Shown: piece by piece, positions 9,925 to 19,496 of the stretch | How positions within the stretch are numbered: the first letter of the stretch is position 1 | Layout of the letters: each line of letters starts with the position of its first letter | Origin: Aliiruegeria haliotis | GTDB taxonomy: Bacteria > Pseudomonadota > Alphaproteobacteria > Rhodobacterales > Rhodobacteraceae | NCBI RefSeq assembly: GCF_003003255.1 | Contig: NZ_PVTD01000002.1 | Span: 372,001 to 436,000, forward strand | Length of the DNA: 64,000 bases | Direction of reading: 5' to 3' | Notes under the pieces: generated by a model | What the model saw: only the letters and a program-made list of their open reading frames with translations | The model's database searches: none | Told to the model about the DNA's origin: nothing | Program-made: the position numbers and the translations under genes

Positions 9925-10728
9925 TCAAACCGAATCTGTTCTCAGTTCCAACATGAAACCGCAACTCTCCATCATGCCCAGCCCCGGATGCGTTGGAATC
10001 CGCCGCCCAAGCTCCGGGATGGTCCAGCTGTCCCGGAGGGCGTAGCCCAAGCTGTCCACCTCCGCGAGGAAGGCCGCGCGGTTCCGGATCCGGTAGGGCA
10101 CCCGCGCAGGACCGATGCGTTCCAGCGTGACAACCTCCCTCGCATCCCAAAGCGCCACCTTGTTGAGCAGGATCAACGGCGGACGCTTGGGAAGCGCGTC
10201 CACAAAACCGCCGAAAGGTTGGTCGAGATATTGCAACAGACCCGAGGCAAGGAGCAGGTCTGGCGCGGCCACCTGTGCCGGGCTGTCCGCGAAACGAATG
10301 CTGGCCGGAAGCGATCCACGCCCCTGCGCTGTTCTGGCGGCGGAAACAATCGCAGGCAGATCGGTGACGGTCCAGGTCACCTGATCCAGCGCCACCAGAT
10401 CCCGGAACGCGATATATTTTGTCCCCATGTGCCCACCGGCATCGAGCAGGTTCATTCCCGGGCGAAGCTGTTTTTGCAGCCAGAAGAGAATCGGATAGTC
10501 CCACGGCGCGACCCTGCACATGCGCTCGAAGGAGATCGCTTCCGTACCGGGGGTCTCATACCCGGCGCGGCGCCCTTCCGGCAGGGCGTCGAGCGCTGCC
10601 ATCCGCGTGGGCCAGGCGCCGGCGAACCGGGGCGGCCGCCCCGCGAGAAGCTTCAGCCGCGCTACGGCGGCCCCGACCGGACGCGATACATTACGCGCGG
10701 CCCCCTTCGCGATAGACACGAGCCCCAC
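9925..10728 (-). CDS. Putative SAM-dependent methyltransferase of polysaccharide locus
   Basis: The protein has 267 residues. A Rossmann-type motif I is readable as NLLDAGGHMGTK, followed by a WTVTDLP stretch and a LLASGLLQYL segment, as in class-I SAM methyltransferases. Overall it resembles the putative methyltransferases (TIGR04325-like) found in O-antigen and capsule clusters; that family assignment is from memory. The start is GTG, whose G is shared with the TAG stop of the flippase gene, behind a GGAGGGG Shine-Dalgarno, so translation is very likely coupled. It may methylate a sugar or a carrier-linked glycan in the cytoplasm. The acceptor cannot be told from sequence. Confidence 0.7.
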   Translation of the reverse strand: MGLVSIAKGAARNVSRPVGAAVARLKLLAGRPPRFAGAWPTRMAALDALPEGRRAGYETPGTEAISFERMCRVAPWDYPILFWLQKQLRPGMNLLDAGGHMGTKYIAFRDLVALDQVTWTVTDLPAIVSAARTAQGRGSLPASIRFADSPAQVAAPDLLLASGLLQYLDQPFGGFVDALPKRPPLILLNKVALWDAREVVTLERIGPARVPYRIRNRAAFLAEVDSLGYALRDSWTIPELGRRIPTHPGLGMMESCGFMLELRTDSV

Positions 10729-12239
10729 TACATGTCCCCTCCCTTCGACCCGCGCCGCCGAAGCCGACACATGACGGACCGGCGCAATTTCGGCGCGGTC
10801 ACGGCAAGGCCACCCGCATAGATGGCTACGGCCGGAACACTGAAAAGCACCGCGCGCGCCATCGGATGCCACTCCCGACCAACGGGTCCGTCGCGCAACA
10901 GGACCAGACATCCCGCACCCAGCATCAACGGGACAATGAGCGGCACCATGTTCGGCACCACCTCGCGCCAGTCGATGGCCGCGTAGCGCCGGAACAGGAT
11001 CGCCGTCGTCGTGATGACAGTGACCGAGATGAGGATCTGCGACACGGCCAGCGGGACCAGCCCAAAGGGTGCCGAAACCGCCACCAGCGCCACCGTCACA
11101 CCGAGGTAGAGCAGAGCCACCGGCGGCAGACGGCGGATTTCGCCCGCGAGCGAAAGGACCGGCTCGGTTGTCTGGCCGAACACGGCCAGCATACGGGCGA
11201 TGGCCAGCAGGCCGAGCACCGGCAAGGCCGGAAGCCACTCTTCCCCCAGCAGGCCGACAACGATGTCATGCCCCATCAGCCCGAGCCACAGGAACAATGG
11301 AATCGACGCAGCAAAGACAGCCGGGATGAACCAGTTCGCCACCGACTGGAATCCGTCCGTTTTGCCATCGTGTTTTGCCCGCGCCTGCCGGAAGAGGTTC
11401 CATGCCACGATATGCGCCGGTACTCCGACCACTTCACCCAGCGCGCCGGTCAACCGCTCCGCCGCCCGATAGAAGCCGACCGCCGCGGGGCCAAGGAAGA
11501 AGCCCACGAGGAATGTCGCCGTGTAGACCCGGAAGTTGTAGATCATCCGCGCGAAGAAGAAATGCCCCGAAGTCCTGAGCATAGTCCGGAAGGCATCGCC
11601 ACGCAGACCGGGCAGCGGTGTCATTCGGGTGGCCGCGAAGCTCACCAGCAGATGTGTGGCTTGCATCGCCAACCGGCCATAGGCAAGCGCGAAGACGCCG
11701 GCACCGGAATAGAGCGCCAGCAACGCAATGCCGAGGCCGACCAGTTCACCCGACATTTCTGCCAGCGACGACGCCCGGAGCTGCCCCCGCCAGATCAGGA
11801 TGCCTTTTTGGGTCGACGAGACAACCGCAAGGCAGACCCAGACGGAGAAGAGTTCGACCAGGGTGACGACCTCCGGTGACATCCCGACCGCCGCCAGCAC
11901 TCCGCCGGACACGATACCGAAGATCGCGGCGAGAACCCCGCTGGCGATCGCCACGAGCAGCACCTGCCGTGGCACCGTCGTGTCGCCCGGCCACGACATG
12001 ATGTATGGAGCCCAGCCGCCCTCGGCCACCCGCTGGAGCAGGATGGCGCAAGCGGCAACAAGGGCAAAGAGCCCAAAGTCGGCCGGGCCGAGCAGACGCG
12101 CTGCCACGATGAAGATGACGAGTTGCGCGACCTGGGACACGATCCGCTCCAGCGCCGTCCAAAGACCACCGCCGATCGTCCCGCTCCTGCCGGGCCGCCC
12201 ACTATTGGGATTGGCGCTCGATTTCATTGCCTCTGACAC
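10728..12239 (-). CDS. Polysaccharide flippase, MOP/Wzx family (first copy)
   Basis: This 503-residue polytopic inner-membrane protein has about 12-14 hydrophobic segments and the N-terminal pattern LGPADFGLFALV, characteristic of Wzx-type flippases that move undecaprenyl-diphosphate-linked oligosaccharides to the periplasmic face. GTG at 12239 is preferred as start because GGGAG lies six bases upstream; ATG at 12227 is an alternative with poor spacing. It is divergent from the ExoY-type sugar transferase and overlaps the methyltransferase by one base, so the set forms one export module. A second, different flippase occurs at 51021-52445. Confidence 0.88.
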   Translation of the reverse strand: MSEAMKSSANPNSGRPGRSGTIGGGLWTALERIVSQVAQLVIFIVAARLLGPADFGLFALVAACAILLQRVAEGGWAPYIMSWPGDTTVPRQVLLVAIASGVLAAIFGIVSGGVLAAVGMSPEVVTLVELFSVWVCLAVVSSTQKGILIWRGQLRASSLAEMSGELVGLGIALLALYSGAGVFALAYGRLAMQATHLLVSFAATRMTPLPGLRGDAFRTMLRTSGHFFFARMIYNFRVYTATFLVGFFLGPAAVGFYRAAERLTGALGEVVGVPAHIVAWNLFRQARAKHDGKTDGFQSVANWFIPAVFAASIPLFLWLGLMGHDIVVGLLGEEWLPALPVLGLLAIARMLAVFGQTTEPVLSLAGEIRRLPPVALLYLGVTVALVAVSAPFGLVPLAVSQILISVTVITTTAILFRRYAAIDWREVVPNMVPLIVPLMLGAGCLVLLRDGPVGREWHPMARAVLFSVPAVAIYAGGLAVTAPKLRRSVMCRLRRRGSKGGDM

Positions 12240-12371
12240 TCAAGACTCCCAGGCAACCGGACCTGCACTCACCGTTCTGCCCCATCTTGCAGCAATCGAG
12301 CCATTTCGTGCTGCTTGAAAGCGCTCCTCCGGACAAGTTCCAAATCGTGAACAATCTGTTTTCGGGAGTGG

Positions 12372-12402
12372 GTTTGCCAAAAGTGGCCGAAAGATGGCAA
12401 AC
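12372..12402. promoter_or_regulatory. Inverted repeat in divergent flippase / sugar-transferase promoter
   Basis: GTTTGCCA (12372-12379) and TGGCAAAC (12395-12402) are perfect 8-bp arms with a 15-base spacer. The element lies between two divergently transcribed exopolysaccharide genes, where an operator is expected. It also covers the ATG candidates at 12394 and 12403, which argues that the sugar transferase starts further downstream. Confidence 0.45.
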
Positions 12403-12468
12403 ATGTGGCGGGTGTGGTCCTCATTGGCACCAGTGGGGGGAGGTCGCGCAAGCGACCATACAGAAACT

Positions 12469-13170
12469 ATGGTGAACCAGACGGATCCGGGCGCGAGCCT
12501 GGTGGAGGCGGGTGCTGTCCTCGGACAGCGCCACAAACGCGGTGTGACAGCGTTCCCGGAGATCTCGCCAGCCAAGCGATCGCTCGACATCGTGGTCAGT
12601 GTGACCGGGCTGCTGTTCTTCCTGCCAGCCATGCTGACCATTGCGCTTGTGCTCTGGCTCCGCGAAGGCGGACCGGTCTTCTTTGCACACGAACGGATCG
12701 GACATGCGGGTCGACCCTTCAAGTGCCTGAAATTCCGCACCATGGTCCCGAATGCGACCGATGTGCTCGAGGAGTTGCTGGCGAAGGACCCGGCCGCCCG
12801 GGCGGAGTGGGAAAGCACGCAGAAGCTTGCCAAAGATCCCCGGGTCTCCTGCCTTGGCCATTTCCTACGCAAGACGTCGCTCGATGAACTGCCGCAGTTC
12901 TGGAACGTGCTTCAGGGCGACATGTCCGCCGTGGGGCCCCGGCCCATCGTCGCAGATGAAGTGCGGTTCTATCGCGACCATATCGCCGAGTACAAATCCG
13001 TCCGCCCGGGAATCACCGGCAACTGGCAGGTGAACGGGCGTTCCACCACGACCTATGCGGAGCGGGTGGCGATGGATGTGGAATATGTGCGCAATCCGTC
13101 GGTCTGGCGCGACCTCCGGATCATGGTGCGGACGATCAACGTGGTGCTGTCACGGGATGGTGCCCGCTAG
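12469..13170 (+). CDS. ExoY-type undecaprenyl-phosphate sugar transferase
   Basis: The protein has 233 residues from ATG 12469. It shows one N-terminal membrane helix (LDIVVSVTGLLFFLPAML) and the full bacterial sugar-transferase signature: FAHERIGHAGRPFKCLKFRTM, LRKTSLDELPQFWNVL, GDMSAVGPRP and RPGITGNWQVNGRS. It is expected to transfer a hexose-1-phosphate from a nucleotide sugar to undecaprenyl phosphate, priming repeat-unit assembly at the inner membrane. In-frame ATGs exist at 12394 and 12403 but fall inside the inverted repeat, and no strong ribosome site marks any of the three, so the start is uncertain. The gene is divergent from the first flippase. A second priming enzyme of another subtype is at 34266-34985. 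Confidence 0.88.
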   Translation: MVNQTDPGASLVEAGAVLGQRHKRGVTAFPEISPAKRSLDIVVSVTGLLFFLPAMLTIALVLWLREGGPVFFAHERIGHAGRPFKCLKFRTMVPNATDVLEELLAKDPAARAEWESTQKLAKDPRVSCLGHFLRKTSLDELPQFWNVLQGDMSAVGPRPIVADEVRFYRDHIAEYKSVRPGITGNWQVNGRSTTTYAERVAMDVEYVRNPSVWRDLRIMVRTINVVLSRDGAR

Positions 13171-13185
13171 CTGCGATGCCGCGTA

Positions 13186-13320
13186 TCACGCGACCAGCAG
13201 ATAGATGATCGGCGCCCAGAACAGCAGGCATAGAAGAATGACGAGACGCCAGACCGCAGACCTTGCAGTATCGATCCACGCAGGGCAATCAACTTGCAGG
13301 GGCCGGCTTTCGCGCGTCAT
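13186..13320 (-). CDS. Small single-pass membrane protein
   Basis: A 44-codon minus-strand frame starts at ATG 13320 behind GGAAG with suitable spacing. The sequence has a polar N-terminus and one strongly hydrophobic C-terminal helix (LVILLCLLFWAPIIYLL), which is what a genuine small membrane protein looks like and is not typical of shadow frames in GC-rich DNA. It sits convergent to the sugar transferase, ending 16 bases from its stop. Its function is unknown; a role in tuning an envelope or exopolysaccharide complex would be pure inference. Confidence 0.5.
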   Translation of the reverse strand: MTRESRPLQVDCPAWIDTARSAVWRLVILLCLLFWAPIIYLLVA

Positions 13321-13407
13321 CGGGTTCTTCCGTCGGTCTCTTGCACGCCCCCCAGCGTTCCGGTGGACCGTGCCAGTATTGAGTGAAACAGTCAAAGGGT
13401 ATGTGTG

Positions 13408-14349
13408 ATGGAGGCGACGACCCAGCCCGCCAACATGAGGCCCCGCCCGGAGGATGCCCCTGCACCGGAGCTGCCCCGCAGGCTGATCGTTGCCATCCCC
13501 AGCACAGCTCGGCGGGACATTCTGACCCGCACGGTTCGGGCTATTCGTGAGCAGACCCGGCACCCCGACCAACTTCTGATTTCAGTCGCATCGGACGGCG
13601 ACATCGACCGAACCGCGCTTTCCGACCTGCCGTTTCCGATCCGTGTGCTGACCGGGCCGAAAGGTGGCAGCCCGCAGCGCAACCGCATTTTCCAACACCT
13701 CACTGAGGCTGACACGGTCCTGCTCCTCGACGACGATTTCCTTATGGAAAAAGGCTACCTGGCCGCTGTCGACGCGCTTTTCAAGACGCAACTCGACGTC
13801 GTCATGGCCTCTGGAACCCTTGTGGCTGATGATGTCTCCGGCCCCGGCCTGACACATGAGGATGGCCAGGGCCTGCTTGAAGATCTTCCGCCTACAGGAT
13901 CCAGCCTGACGGATATCCACAACGGCTACGGATGCAACATGGCGTTCCGTGCACGCCCGGCGCTCCGCAACAACATCCGCTTCGATGAGGCACTGCCGCT
14001 CTACAGCTGGCTGGAGGATGTGGACTTCTCACGCCGCCTGGCACCCTACGGTCGGATTGTTCGCAATGAGGCAACAGTCGGTGTCCACCTTGGAACCAAG
14101 GTCGGCCGCTCTCCCGGGCGCCGGCTCGGCTATTCGCAATTATCCAACCCGGTCTACCTTGTCGGGAAAGGCACCATGGGGCGCAGGCGCGCCCTGCGCC
14201 TGATGACCCGGAACGTTGTGTCCAATCTCGTGTACTCGATTCGACCGCGCCCATGGACGGACAGTCGTGGGCGCTTGCGGGGCAACCTGCTCGCCATCGG
14301 CGACCTGCTCCGCGGCAGGCTGTCGCCGGCGCGCGCGGTCGACCTCTGA
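13408..14349 (+). CDS. Family 2 glycosyltransferase
   Basis: The 313-residue protein has a GT-A fold pattern: IVAIPSTARRDILTRTVRAI at the N-terminus, GGSPQRNR, the metal-binding LLLDDDF (DXD-type) near residue 110, NGYGCNMAFR and the catalytic-region WLEDVDFSRR. It should add one sugar to a lipid-linked oligosaccharide in the cytoplasm. The start is ATG 13408, with GTG 13405 one codon upstream and AAAGG before it. It follows the sugar transferase on the same strand after about 240 bp. The sugar and linkage cannot be inferred. Confidence 0.85.
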   Translation: MEATTQPANMRPRPEDAPAPELPRRLIVAIPSTARRDILTRTVRAIREQTRHPDQLLISVASDGDIDRTALSDLPFPIRVLTGPKGGSPQRNRIFQHLTEADTVLLLDDDFLMEKGYLAAVDALFKTQLDVVMASGTLVADDVSGPGLTHEDGQGLLEDLPPTGSSLTDIHNGYGCNMAFRARPALRNNIRFDEALPLYSWLEDVDFSRRLAPYGRIVRNEATVGVHLGTKVGRSPGRRLGYSQLSNPVYLVGKGTMGRRRALRLMTRNVVSNLVYSIRPRPWTDSRGRLRGNLLAIGDLLRGRLSPARAVDL

Positions 14350-14415
14350 AGTCTGTCCTGCAGGTCGGCCAAATGGTCGACGAGACGCGGCCTCCACATC
14401 CGGCACCAATGAAAA

Positions 14416-14442
14416 ACGGCCGCCCGGGATGCGGGCGGCCGT
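14416..14442. terminator. Strong bidirectional hairpin terminator
   Basis: An 11-bp perfect stem (ACGGCCGCCCG paired with CGGGCGGCCGT) has a 5-base loop. A run of five As before the stem gives a U-tract for minus-strand transcripts, so it should end the lipoprotein transcript arriving from the right. It lies between the convergent GT2 and lipoprotein genes and may serve both. Confidence 0.8.
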
Positions 14443-14484
14443 CAATGCATTTCACGGCGGATCCCTTGCAAGGGCCGCGAGGCT

Positions 14485-14859
14485 CTAGCCGACGACGTTG
14501 TAGCCACGGGAGCGCATGCAGTTGCGCACGATGACTTCCTTCTGGGAAACGTTCTGTGCAGCGCTGGAGATCCCGCCGGCAACGGCCCCTACCAATGCAG
14601 CGTCACGGGCGTTGCTGCCGGTATTGTCGATCAGCGCGGCGGTGCCCCCGGCCAGTGCGGCACCGGTCAGCGCAGCGGCCCCGGTTTCGCTGTTGACCGT
14701 TCCTTGCGACGCAGCGAGTGACTGGCATTGTGCGAGATCGGAGTTGTAGTTCGCGCTGACCGGCCCATCGATAACAGGCGTGTAGTTCGCACCGGAGTTC
14801 TCACAGGCGCCAACCAGGAAAACCACTGGAATCACGGAGAGCTTTGCAAGGCGGAACAT
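14485..14859 (-). CDS. Small lipoprotein with glycine-zipper-like region
   Basis: The 124-residue precursor has a lipoprotein signal ending VFLVGAC, so Cys19 is the predicted lipidated residue. The middle of the mature part is Ala/Gly rich (AALTGAALAGGTAALI, ALVGAVAGGISSAA), resembling glycine-zipper outer-membrane lipoproteins. Two further Cys residues (CQSLAAS and NCMRSRGY) could form a disulfide. It is monocistronic, ends in a strong hairpin, and is convergent to the GT2 gene. The function is unknown; an outer-membrane structural role is the usual guess for this class. Confidence 0.75.
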   Translation of the reverse strand: MFRLAKLSVIPVVFLVGACENSGANYTPVIDGPVSANYNSDLAQCQSLAASQGTVNSETGAAALTGAALAGGTAALIDNTGSNARDAALVGAVAGGISSAAQNVSQKEVIVRNCMRSRGYNVVG

Positions 14860-15286
14860 GGCGTGTCCTTTCGTCCATTTTGTCTGTGTTGCAGGCCACT
14901 CTGGCCGGCTCGAATCAAGTCATAGCAAATACTTCCAAGCACTGGGCACTTAATCGTGAGCAGACGGCAGGATATTGCTGCACCGGCTTCCTGCTTGAAC
15001 CGGCAGGGACAGCGCAACACCGGCAGCCCACATCGCGAAAGGCCCCAAGCATCGCACTGCCCGCAGCGGAGGCGACCGGAATTGCCCGGGTCTCCACGGC
15101 GGCATTCACCACGCACCCTGGCAACGAGGCTTGCGGTAGCCAGCCACGGTGGGTTGCCTTGGGGGTGCGGCATACCGCCCCGACCGGAAAACCAAAAAAC
15201 CGGTATGCGCTGATCTAAGTCAAGGTTAGGTTGGTTTCGACCAGATATTGGGCACAAAAACACCGATTTCCGTCGAGGTATGTCGA
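14860..15286. other. Intergenic region with nap promoter
   Basis: This 427-bp region between the divergent lipoprotein gene and napF contains no convincing reading frame. It carries the FNR/NNR-like box at 15210-15223 near the napF end. No other paired element or T-tract hairpin was noticed. Confidence 0.6.
15210..15223. promoter_or_regulatory. FNR/NNR-family binding site upstream of nap operon
   Basis: CTGAT-CTAA-GTCAA matches the FNR/FixK/NNR consensus TTGAT-N4-ATCAA at 8 of 10 specified bases, keeping the TGA...TCA core. It is centred about 70 bases upstream of the napF start codon, a distance compatible with class II (-41.5) activation. It implies low-oxygen or nitrogen-oxide control of nitrate reductase. 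Confidence 0.6.
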
Positions 15287-15793
15287 ATGACCACCCAGAC
15301 AAGCAGAAGGGAATTCTTGCGCGCAGACGTCCTGCGCGCAGACATCCTTCGGCCGCCCGGTGCCCTGGTCGACGGCTTTCGACGCGCTTGCACCGGATGC
15401 GGCGACTGCGCCGAAGCTTGCCCGCAAGCCATCATCCAGAGCGACGGACAGGGCGCGGTCCTGCTGGACATGACGGAACGGGGATGCAACTTCTGCGGCG
15501 AATGTGCCCGGGCCTGTCCCACCGACGCCCTCAGCCCCGACCGCATAGCTGCCTGGCCTTGGGCGATCGCTGTCTCCGATACCTGCCTGTCGCTCGGCGG
15601 CGTTGCCTGCCGTTCCTGCGAAGACGCCTGCGACGAGCGTGCCATCCGGTTCCGCCTGGAGCTTGGAGGCCGGGCCCGCCCGCTGATCGACGAAAGCGCC
15701 TGCACCGGCTGCGGCGCCTGTATTTCCACCTGCCCCGCCGATGCGATGTCGCTTGCGCGGAAAAGCCTCGTAGAACTGGAGGACGCGCGATGA
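15287..15793 (+). CDS. napF: NapF ferredoxin-type maturation protein
   Basis: The 168-residue cytoplasmic iron-sulfur protein has Cys clusters reading CTGCGDCAEACP, CNFCGECARACP, CRSCEDAC and CTGCGACISTCP, the NapF arrangement. The N-terminus TTQTSRREFLRADVLR resembles the start of known NapF proteins. NapF is thought to interact with NapA before export and help cofactor assembly or redox poising. ATG 15287 is chosen because GAGG lies eight bases upstream; an in-frame upstream start at 15248 would run into the promoter. It is the first gene of the nap operon and overlaps napD by four bases (ATGA). Confidence 0.92.
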   Translation: MTTQTSRREFLRADVLRADILRPPGALVDGFRRACTGCGDCAEACPQAIIQSDGQGAVLLDMTERGCNFCGECARACPTDALSPDRIAAWPWAIAVSDTCLSLGGVACRSCEDACDERAIRFRLELGGRARPLIDESACTGCGACISTCPADAMSLARKSLVELEDAR

Positions 15794-16071
15794 ACATATG
15801 CGGATGCCTGGTGCATGCCGCCCCGGACATGGTCGAGAGCGTGGCACGCGCTGCCAGCGCCATGGACGGTGTCGAGATCCATGCCAGGACCGACGACGGT
15901 CGGCTGGTGGTCGTGGTGGAGGATGTCGAGGGCTCTCTCGCCTCCGAGACCATCATGGCCATGCACCAGATCCCCGGCGTGGTCTCTCTCGCGCTCACCT
16001 ATCACCATTTCGAAGACCTGCAGGGCGGCGAAGACGCGCCGCAGCCGGTCGCCACCCCCTGCACCACCTGA
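15790..16071 (+). CDS. napD: NapD chaperone for NapA Tat signal
   Basis: The 93-residue protein begins MNICGCLVHAAPDMVESV and contains IHARTDDGRLVVVVED and MHQIPGVVSLALTYHHFED, all matching the NapD ferredoxin-like fold. NapD binds the twin-arginine signal peptide of NapA and holds back export until the molybdenum cofactor is inserted. It overlaps napF by four bases and ends 15 bases before napA, consistent with tight translational coupling. Confidence 0.95.
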   Translation: MNICGCLVHAAPDMVESVARAASAMDGVEIHARTDDGRLVVVVEDVEGSLASETIMAMHQIPGVVSLALTYHHFEDLQGGEDAPQPVATPCTT

Positions 16072-16086
16072 ACCGGAGCACAGCCA

Positions 16087-18579
16087 ATGACCATGTCAGA
16101 CTCTCGCCGGACTTTCCTGAAATCGACCGCAGCCGTGGCGACCGCGTCCGCCGCGGGGATCACCCTGCCCAACGCGCCCGCCGATGCCCAGGCCCGCACC
16201 CCGGATATCCGCTGGGACAAGGCCGCATGCCGGTATTGCGGCACCGGCTGTTCGGTGCTCGTGGGGACCAAGGAAGGTCGCGTCGTGGCTACGCAAGGCG
16301 ACCCGGATGCACCGGTGAACCGCGGGTTGAACTGCATCAAGGGCTATTTTCTATCCAAGATCATGTACGGTTCGGACCGGCTGACCACGCCGATGCTGCG
16401 GAAGTCGGGCGGCCAGTTCGACAAGAACGGCGAGTTCGAGCCCGTGAGCTGGGACGAGGCCTTCGATGTCATGGCCGAGAAATGGAAGGCCGCCCTGAAG
16501 GAGAAGGGCGGCGCGGGTGTGTCGATCTTCGGTTCCGGCCAGTGGACGGTCTGGGAAGGCTACGCCAACGCGAAGTTCATGAAGGCCGGCCTGCGGTCGA
16601 ACAACATCGACCCGAACGCGCGCCATTGCATGGCCTCTGCCGTTGTGGGCTTCATCCGCACCTTCGGCATCGACGAGCCGATGGGCTGCTATGACGATCT
16701 GGAGCACGCCGATACCTTCGTGCTCTGGGGGTCCAACATGGCGGAGATGCACCCCATCCTGTGGTCGCGCCTGACCGACACGCGCCTGACCAAGCCGGGT
16801 GCCCAGGTGCACGTGCTCTCCACCTTCGAGCACCGCTCGTTCGAGCTGGCCGACAATGGCATCATCTTCGAGCCGCAGACCGATCTCGCGATCCTGAACT
16901 TCATCGCCAACTACATCATCCAGAATGACAAGGTGAACAAGGACTTCCTGGAGAAGCACGTCAACATCACCAAGACGGCGACGGATATCGGCTACGGGCT
17001 GCGCGACGAGCATCCGCTCCAGATGGAAGCGGCGAACCCGAACTCCGGCAAGCTGGAGCCGATGAGCTTCGAGGAATATGCCGCTGCCGTCTCCGAGTAC
17101 ACGGCCGAGTACGTCTCCGAGCTGTCCGGTGTTCCGGTAGCGCAGCTCGAAGCGCTGGCAGAGCAATATGCCGACCCGAACCGCAAGGTAATGTCGCTCT
17201 GGACAATGGGCTTCAACCAGCACACCCGCGGATCCTGGGTGAACTCGCTGATGTACAACGTGCACCTGCTGGTCGGAAAGATCTCCGAGCCGGGCAACTC
17301 GCCCTTCTCGCTGACGGGCCAGCCCTCCGCCTGCGGCACCGCGCGCGAGGTCGGCACCTTTGCCCACCGCCTGCCTGCCGACATGGTCGTGGCCAACGAC
17401 AAGCACCGCGAAATCTGCGAGACCGCCTGGAACGTGCCGGCCGGGACCATCCCGCCGAAGCCCGGTTTCCACGCCGTGCTCCAGCACCGCAAGCTCAAGG
17501 ATGGCGACCTGAAGTGCCACTGGGTGCAGTGCAACAACAACATGCAGGCCGCGCCCAACATGAACGAGGAAGGCTACCCGGGCTATCGCAACCCGGAGAC
17601 CTTCATCACCGTGTCGGACCCCTACCCGACCGTGACCGCGCTGGCCGCCGACCTGATCCTGCCCACTGCCATGTGGGTTGAGAAGGAAGGTGCCTACGGC
17701 AATGCCGAGCGCCGCACCCAGTTCTGGCGCCAACAGGTGCAGGCTCCGGGCGAGGCGAAGTCGGACCTTTGGCAGGTGATGGAATTCTCCAAGCGCTTCA
17801 CGGTGGAGGAAGCCTGGGGCGAGGAACTCATTGCGCAGAAGCCCGAACTTGCCGGCAAGACGCTCTACGAGGTCCTGTTCGAGAACGGCGAAGTGAACAA
17901 GTTTCCGCTCAGCGAAACCGCAGAGGGGTTCCACAACGACGACGCGGAACACTTCGGCTACTACGTGCAGAAGGGGCTGTTCGAGGAATATGCCGGCTTC
18001 GGCCGGGGTCACGCCCACGACCTCGCCCCGTTTGACACCTACCACCAGGCCCGCGGCCTGCGTTGGCCAGTGGTCGACGGCAAGGAAACGCTCTACCGCT
18101 TCCGCGAGGGCTACGACCCATATGTCGAGGAAGGCAAGGGCGTGCAGTTCTACGGCAAGCCGGACGGCAAGGCGAACATCATCTTCGCGCCCTATGAACA
18201 GGCGGCCGAGAGCCCGGATGACGAATATGACCTCTGGTTCTGCACCGGCCGTGTGCTGGAGCATTGGCATTCCGGCTCGATGACCCGCCGGGTCCCGGAA
18301 CTGCACCGCTCCTATCCTTCGGCCGTAGTCTACATGCATCCGAAGGACGCCCAGGCACGTGGTTTGCGGCGCGGCCAGGAGATCGTCGTCTCCACCCGCC
18401 GCGGCGAGGTCACCTCGCGCGTGGAAACCCGCGGACGTAACAAGGTGCCCGAAGGGCTCGTGTTCATGCCTTGGTTCGACGAGGGCCAGCTCACCAACAA
18501 GCTGACGCTCGACGCGACCTGCCCGCTCTCCAAGGAGACGGACTTCAAGAAATGCGCCTGCAAGGTCGAACGGGCCTGA
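16087..18579 (+). CDS. napA: Periplasmic nitrate reductase catalytic subunit NapA
   Basis: The 830-residue molybdoenzyme has a twin-arginine signal SDSRRTFLK followed by an Ala-rich hydrophobic stretch. The [4Fe-4S] motif reads [10 protein letters not shown] with the fourth ligand in GLNCIKG. Cys181 (in ARHCMAS) is the expected molybdenum ligand of the bis-MGD cofactor. Length and sequence match full-length NapA throughout. It reduces nitrate to nitrite in the periplasm with electrons from NapB and NapC and/or NapGH. No broken or missing motif was seen. Confidence 0.97.
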   Translation: MTMSDSRRTFLKSTAAVATASAAGITLPNAPADAQARTPDIRWDKAACRYCGTGCSVLVGTKEGRVVATQGDPDAPVNRGLNCIKGYFLSKIMYGSDRLTTPMLRKSGGQFDKNGEFEPVSWDEAFDVMAEKWKAALKEKGGAGVSIFGSGQWTVWEGYANAKFMKAGLRSNNIDPNARHCMASAVVGFIRTFGIDEPMGCYDDLEHADTFVLWGSNMAEMHPILWSRLTDTRLTKPGAQVHVLSTFEHRSFELADNGIIFEPQTDLAILNFIANYIIQNDKVNKDFLEKHVNITKTATDIGYGLRDEHPLQMEAANPNSGKLEPMSFEEYAAAVSEYTAEYVSELSGVPVAQLEALAEQYADPNRKVMSLWTMGFNQHTRGSWVNSLMYNVHLLVGKISEPGNSPFSLTGQPSACGTAREVGTFAHRLPADMVVANDKHREICETAWNVPAGTIPPKPGFHAVLQHRKLKDGDLKCHWVQCNNNMQAAPNMNEEGYPGYRNPETFITVSDPYPTVTALAADLILPTAMWVEKEGAYGNAERRTQFWRQQVQAPGEAKSDLWQVMEFSKRFTVEEAWGEELIAQKPELAGKTLYEVLFENGEVNKFPLSETAEGFHNDDAEHFGYYVQKGLFEEYAGFGRGHAHDLAPFDTYHQARGLRWPVVDGKETLYRFREGYDPYVEEGKGVQFYGKPDGKANIIFAPYEQAAESPDDEYDLWFCTGRVLEHWHSGSMTRRVPELHRSYPSAVVYMHPKDAQARGLRRGQEIVVSTRRGEVTSRVETRGRNKVPEGLVFMPWFDEGQLTNKLTLDATCPLSKETDFKKCACKVERA

Positions 18580-18626
18580 CCGTCAACCACGCAAACACGC
18601 ACGACACCTGAGCCGGGGAGAGCCGC

Positions 18627-19496
18627 ATGGCCACCGCCGCAAAACCGAAGAAAGTCGATCGCCGGCGGTTCCTGACGGACACCGCGCGGATGACGGCTGG
18701 CTGTGCGGTGGCGGGCTCTCTGCTGGCTTACGTGACGCGGGACGCCAAGGCTCTGCCGGACACCGCGCTCCGCCCGCCCGGCGCACTCGCGGAGGACGAT
18801 TTCCTTGCCGCCTGCATCCGGTGTGGGCTTTGCGTGCGCGACTGCCCCTATGACACACTTGTCCTGGCCGAGCTCGGCCAGGACGGCCCGGCCACGGGCA
18901 CGCCCTATTTCACGGCCCGCGACATTCCCTGTGAGATGTGCGACGACATCCCCTGCGTCGCCGCCTGCCCGACAGGCGCGCTCGACAAGGGTCTGACAAA
19001 TATCGAACACGCCCAGATGGGCACGGCCGTTCTGGTCGATCAGGAAAACTGCCTGAACTACCTCGGGCTTCGCTGCGACGTCTGTTACCGGGTTTGCCCG
19101 ATGATCGACGAGGCGATCTCGCTGGACCTGCTCCACAACGAGCGCTCAGGACACCACGCCATTTTCGCGCCGATCGTGCATGCGGAAGCGTGCACCGGCT
19201 GCGGTATCTGCGAACAGAAATGCGTCCTGCCCGAGGCGGCGATCAAGGTCCTGCCCGTCCGGCTCGCCCGTGGCGCCCCCGGAGAACACTACCGGCTCGG
19301 CTGGGAGGAGAAGGAAGCCAAGGGCGCGCCGGTCGTCGAGGGGATCATCGATCTTCCCGACCGCCTGCCCGGCCCCGGCACCGACAACCTCGCCGCACCG
19401 GGCGGCTTTGTCGACGGTTTGCCGGCCTCACCGGAGAGCAGTTTCCAGGGGGGCGGCTTCGAGCCGACCTACAAGCTGCCGGAGGTGACGCGATGA
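18627..19496 (+). CDS. napG: NapG ferredoxin-type quinol dehydrogenase component
   Basis: The 289-residue protein has a Tat signal ([25 protein letters not shown]) and four ferredoxin Cys groups: [43 protein letters not shown] and [12 protein letters not shown]. NapG is a periplasmic iron-sulfur protein that works with the membrane protein NapH to pass quinol electrons towards NapA. It overlaps napH by four bases. Its presence beside napC gives this operon two possible quinol-oxidising routes. Confidence 0.95.
   Translation: MATAAKPKKVDRRRFLTDTARMTAGCAVAGSLLAYVTRDAKALPDTALRPPGALAEDDFLAACIRCGLCVRDCPYDTLVLAELGQDGPATGTPYFTARDIPCEMCDDIPCVAACPTGALDKGLTNIEHAQMGTAVLVDQENCLNYLGLRCDVCYRVCPMIDEAISLDLLHNERSGHHAIFAPIVHAEACTGCGICEQKCVLPEAAIKVLPVRLARGAPGEHYRLGWEEKEAKGAPVVEGIIDLPDRLPGPGTDNLAAPGGFVDGLPASPESSFQGGGFEPTYKLPEVTR

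Noticed and set aside
16351-18339. A 662-codon minus-strand frame opposite napA
   Set aside because: napA is unambiguous on the plus strand with all cofactor ligands; the antisense frame is a composition artefact.
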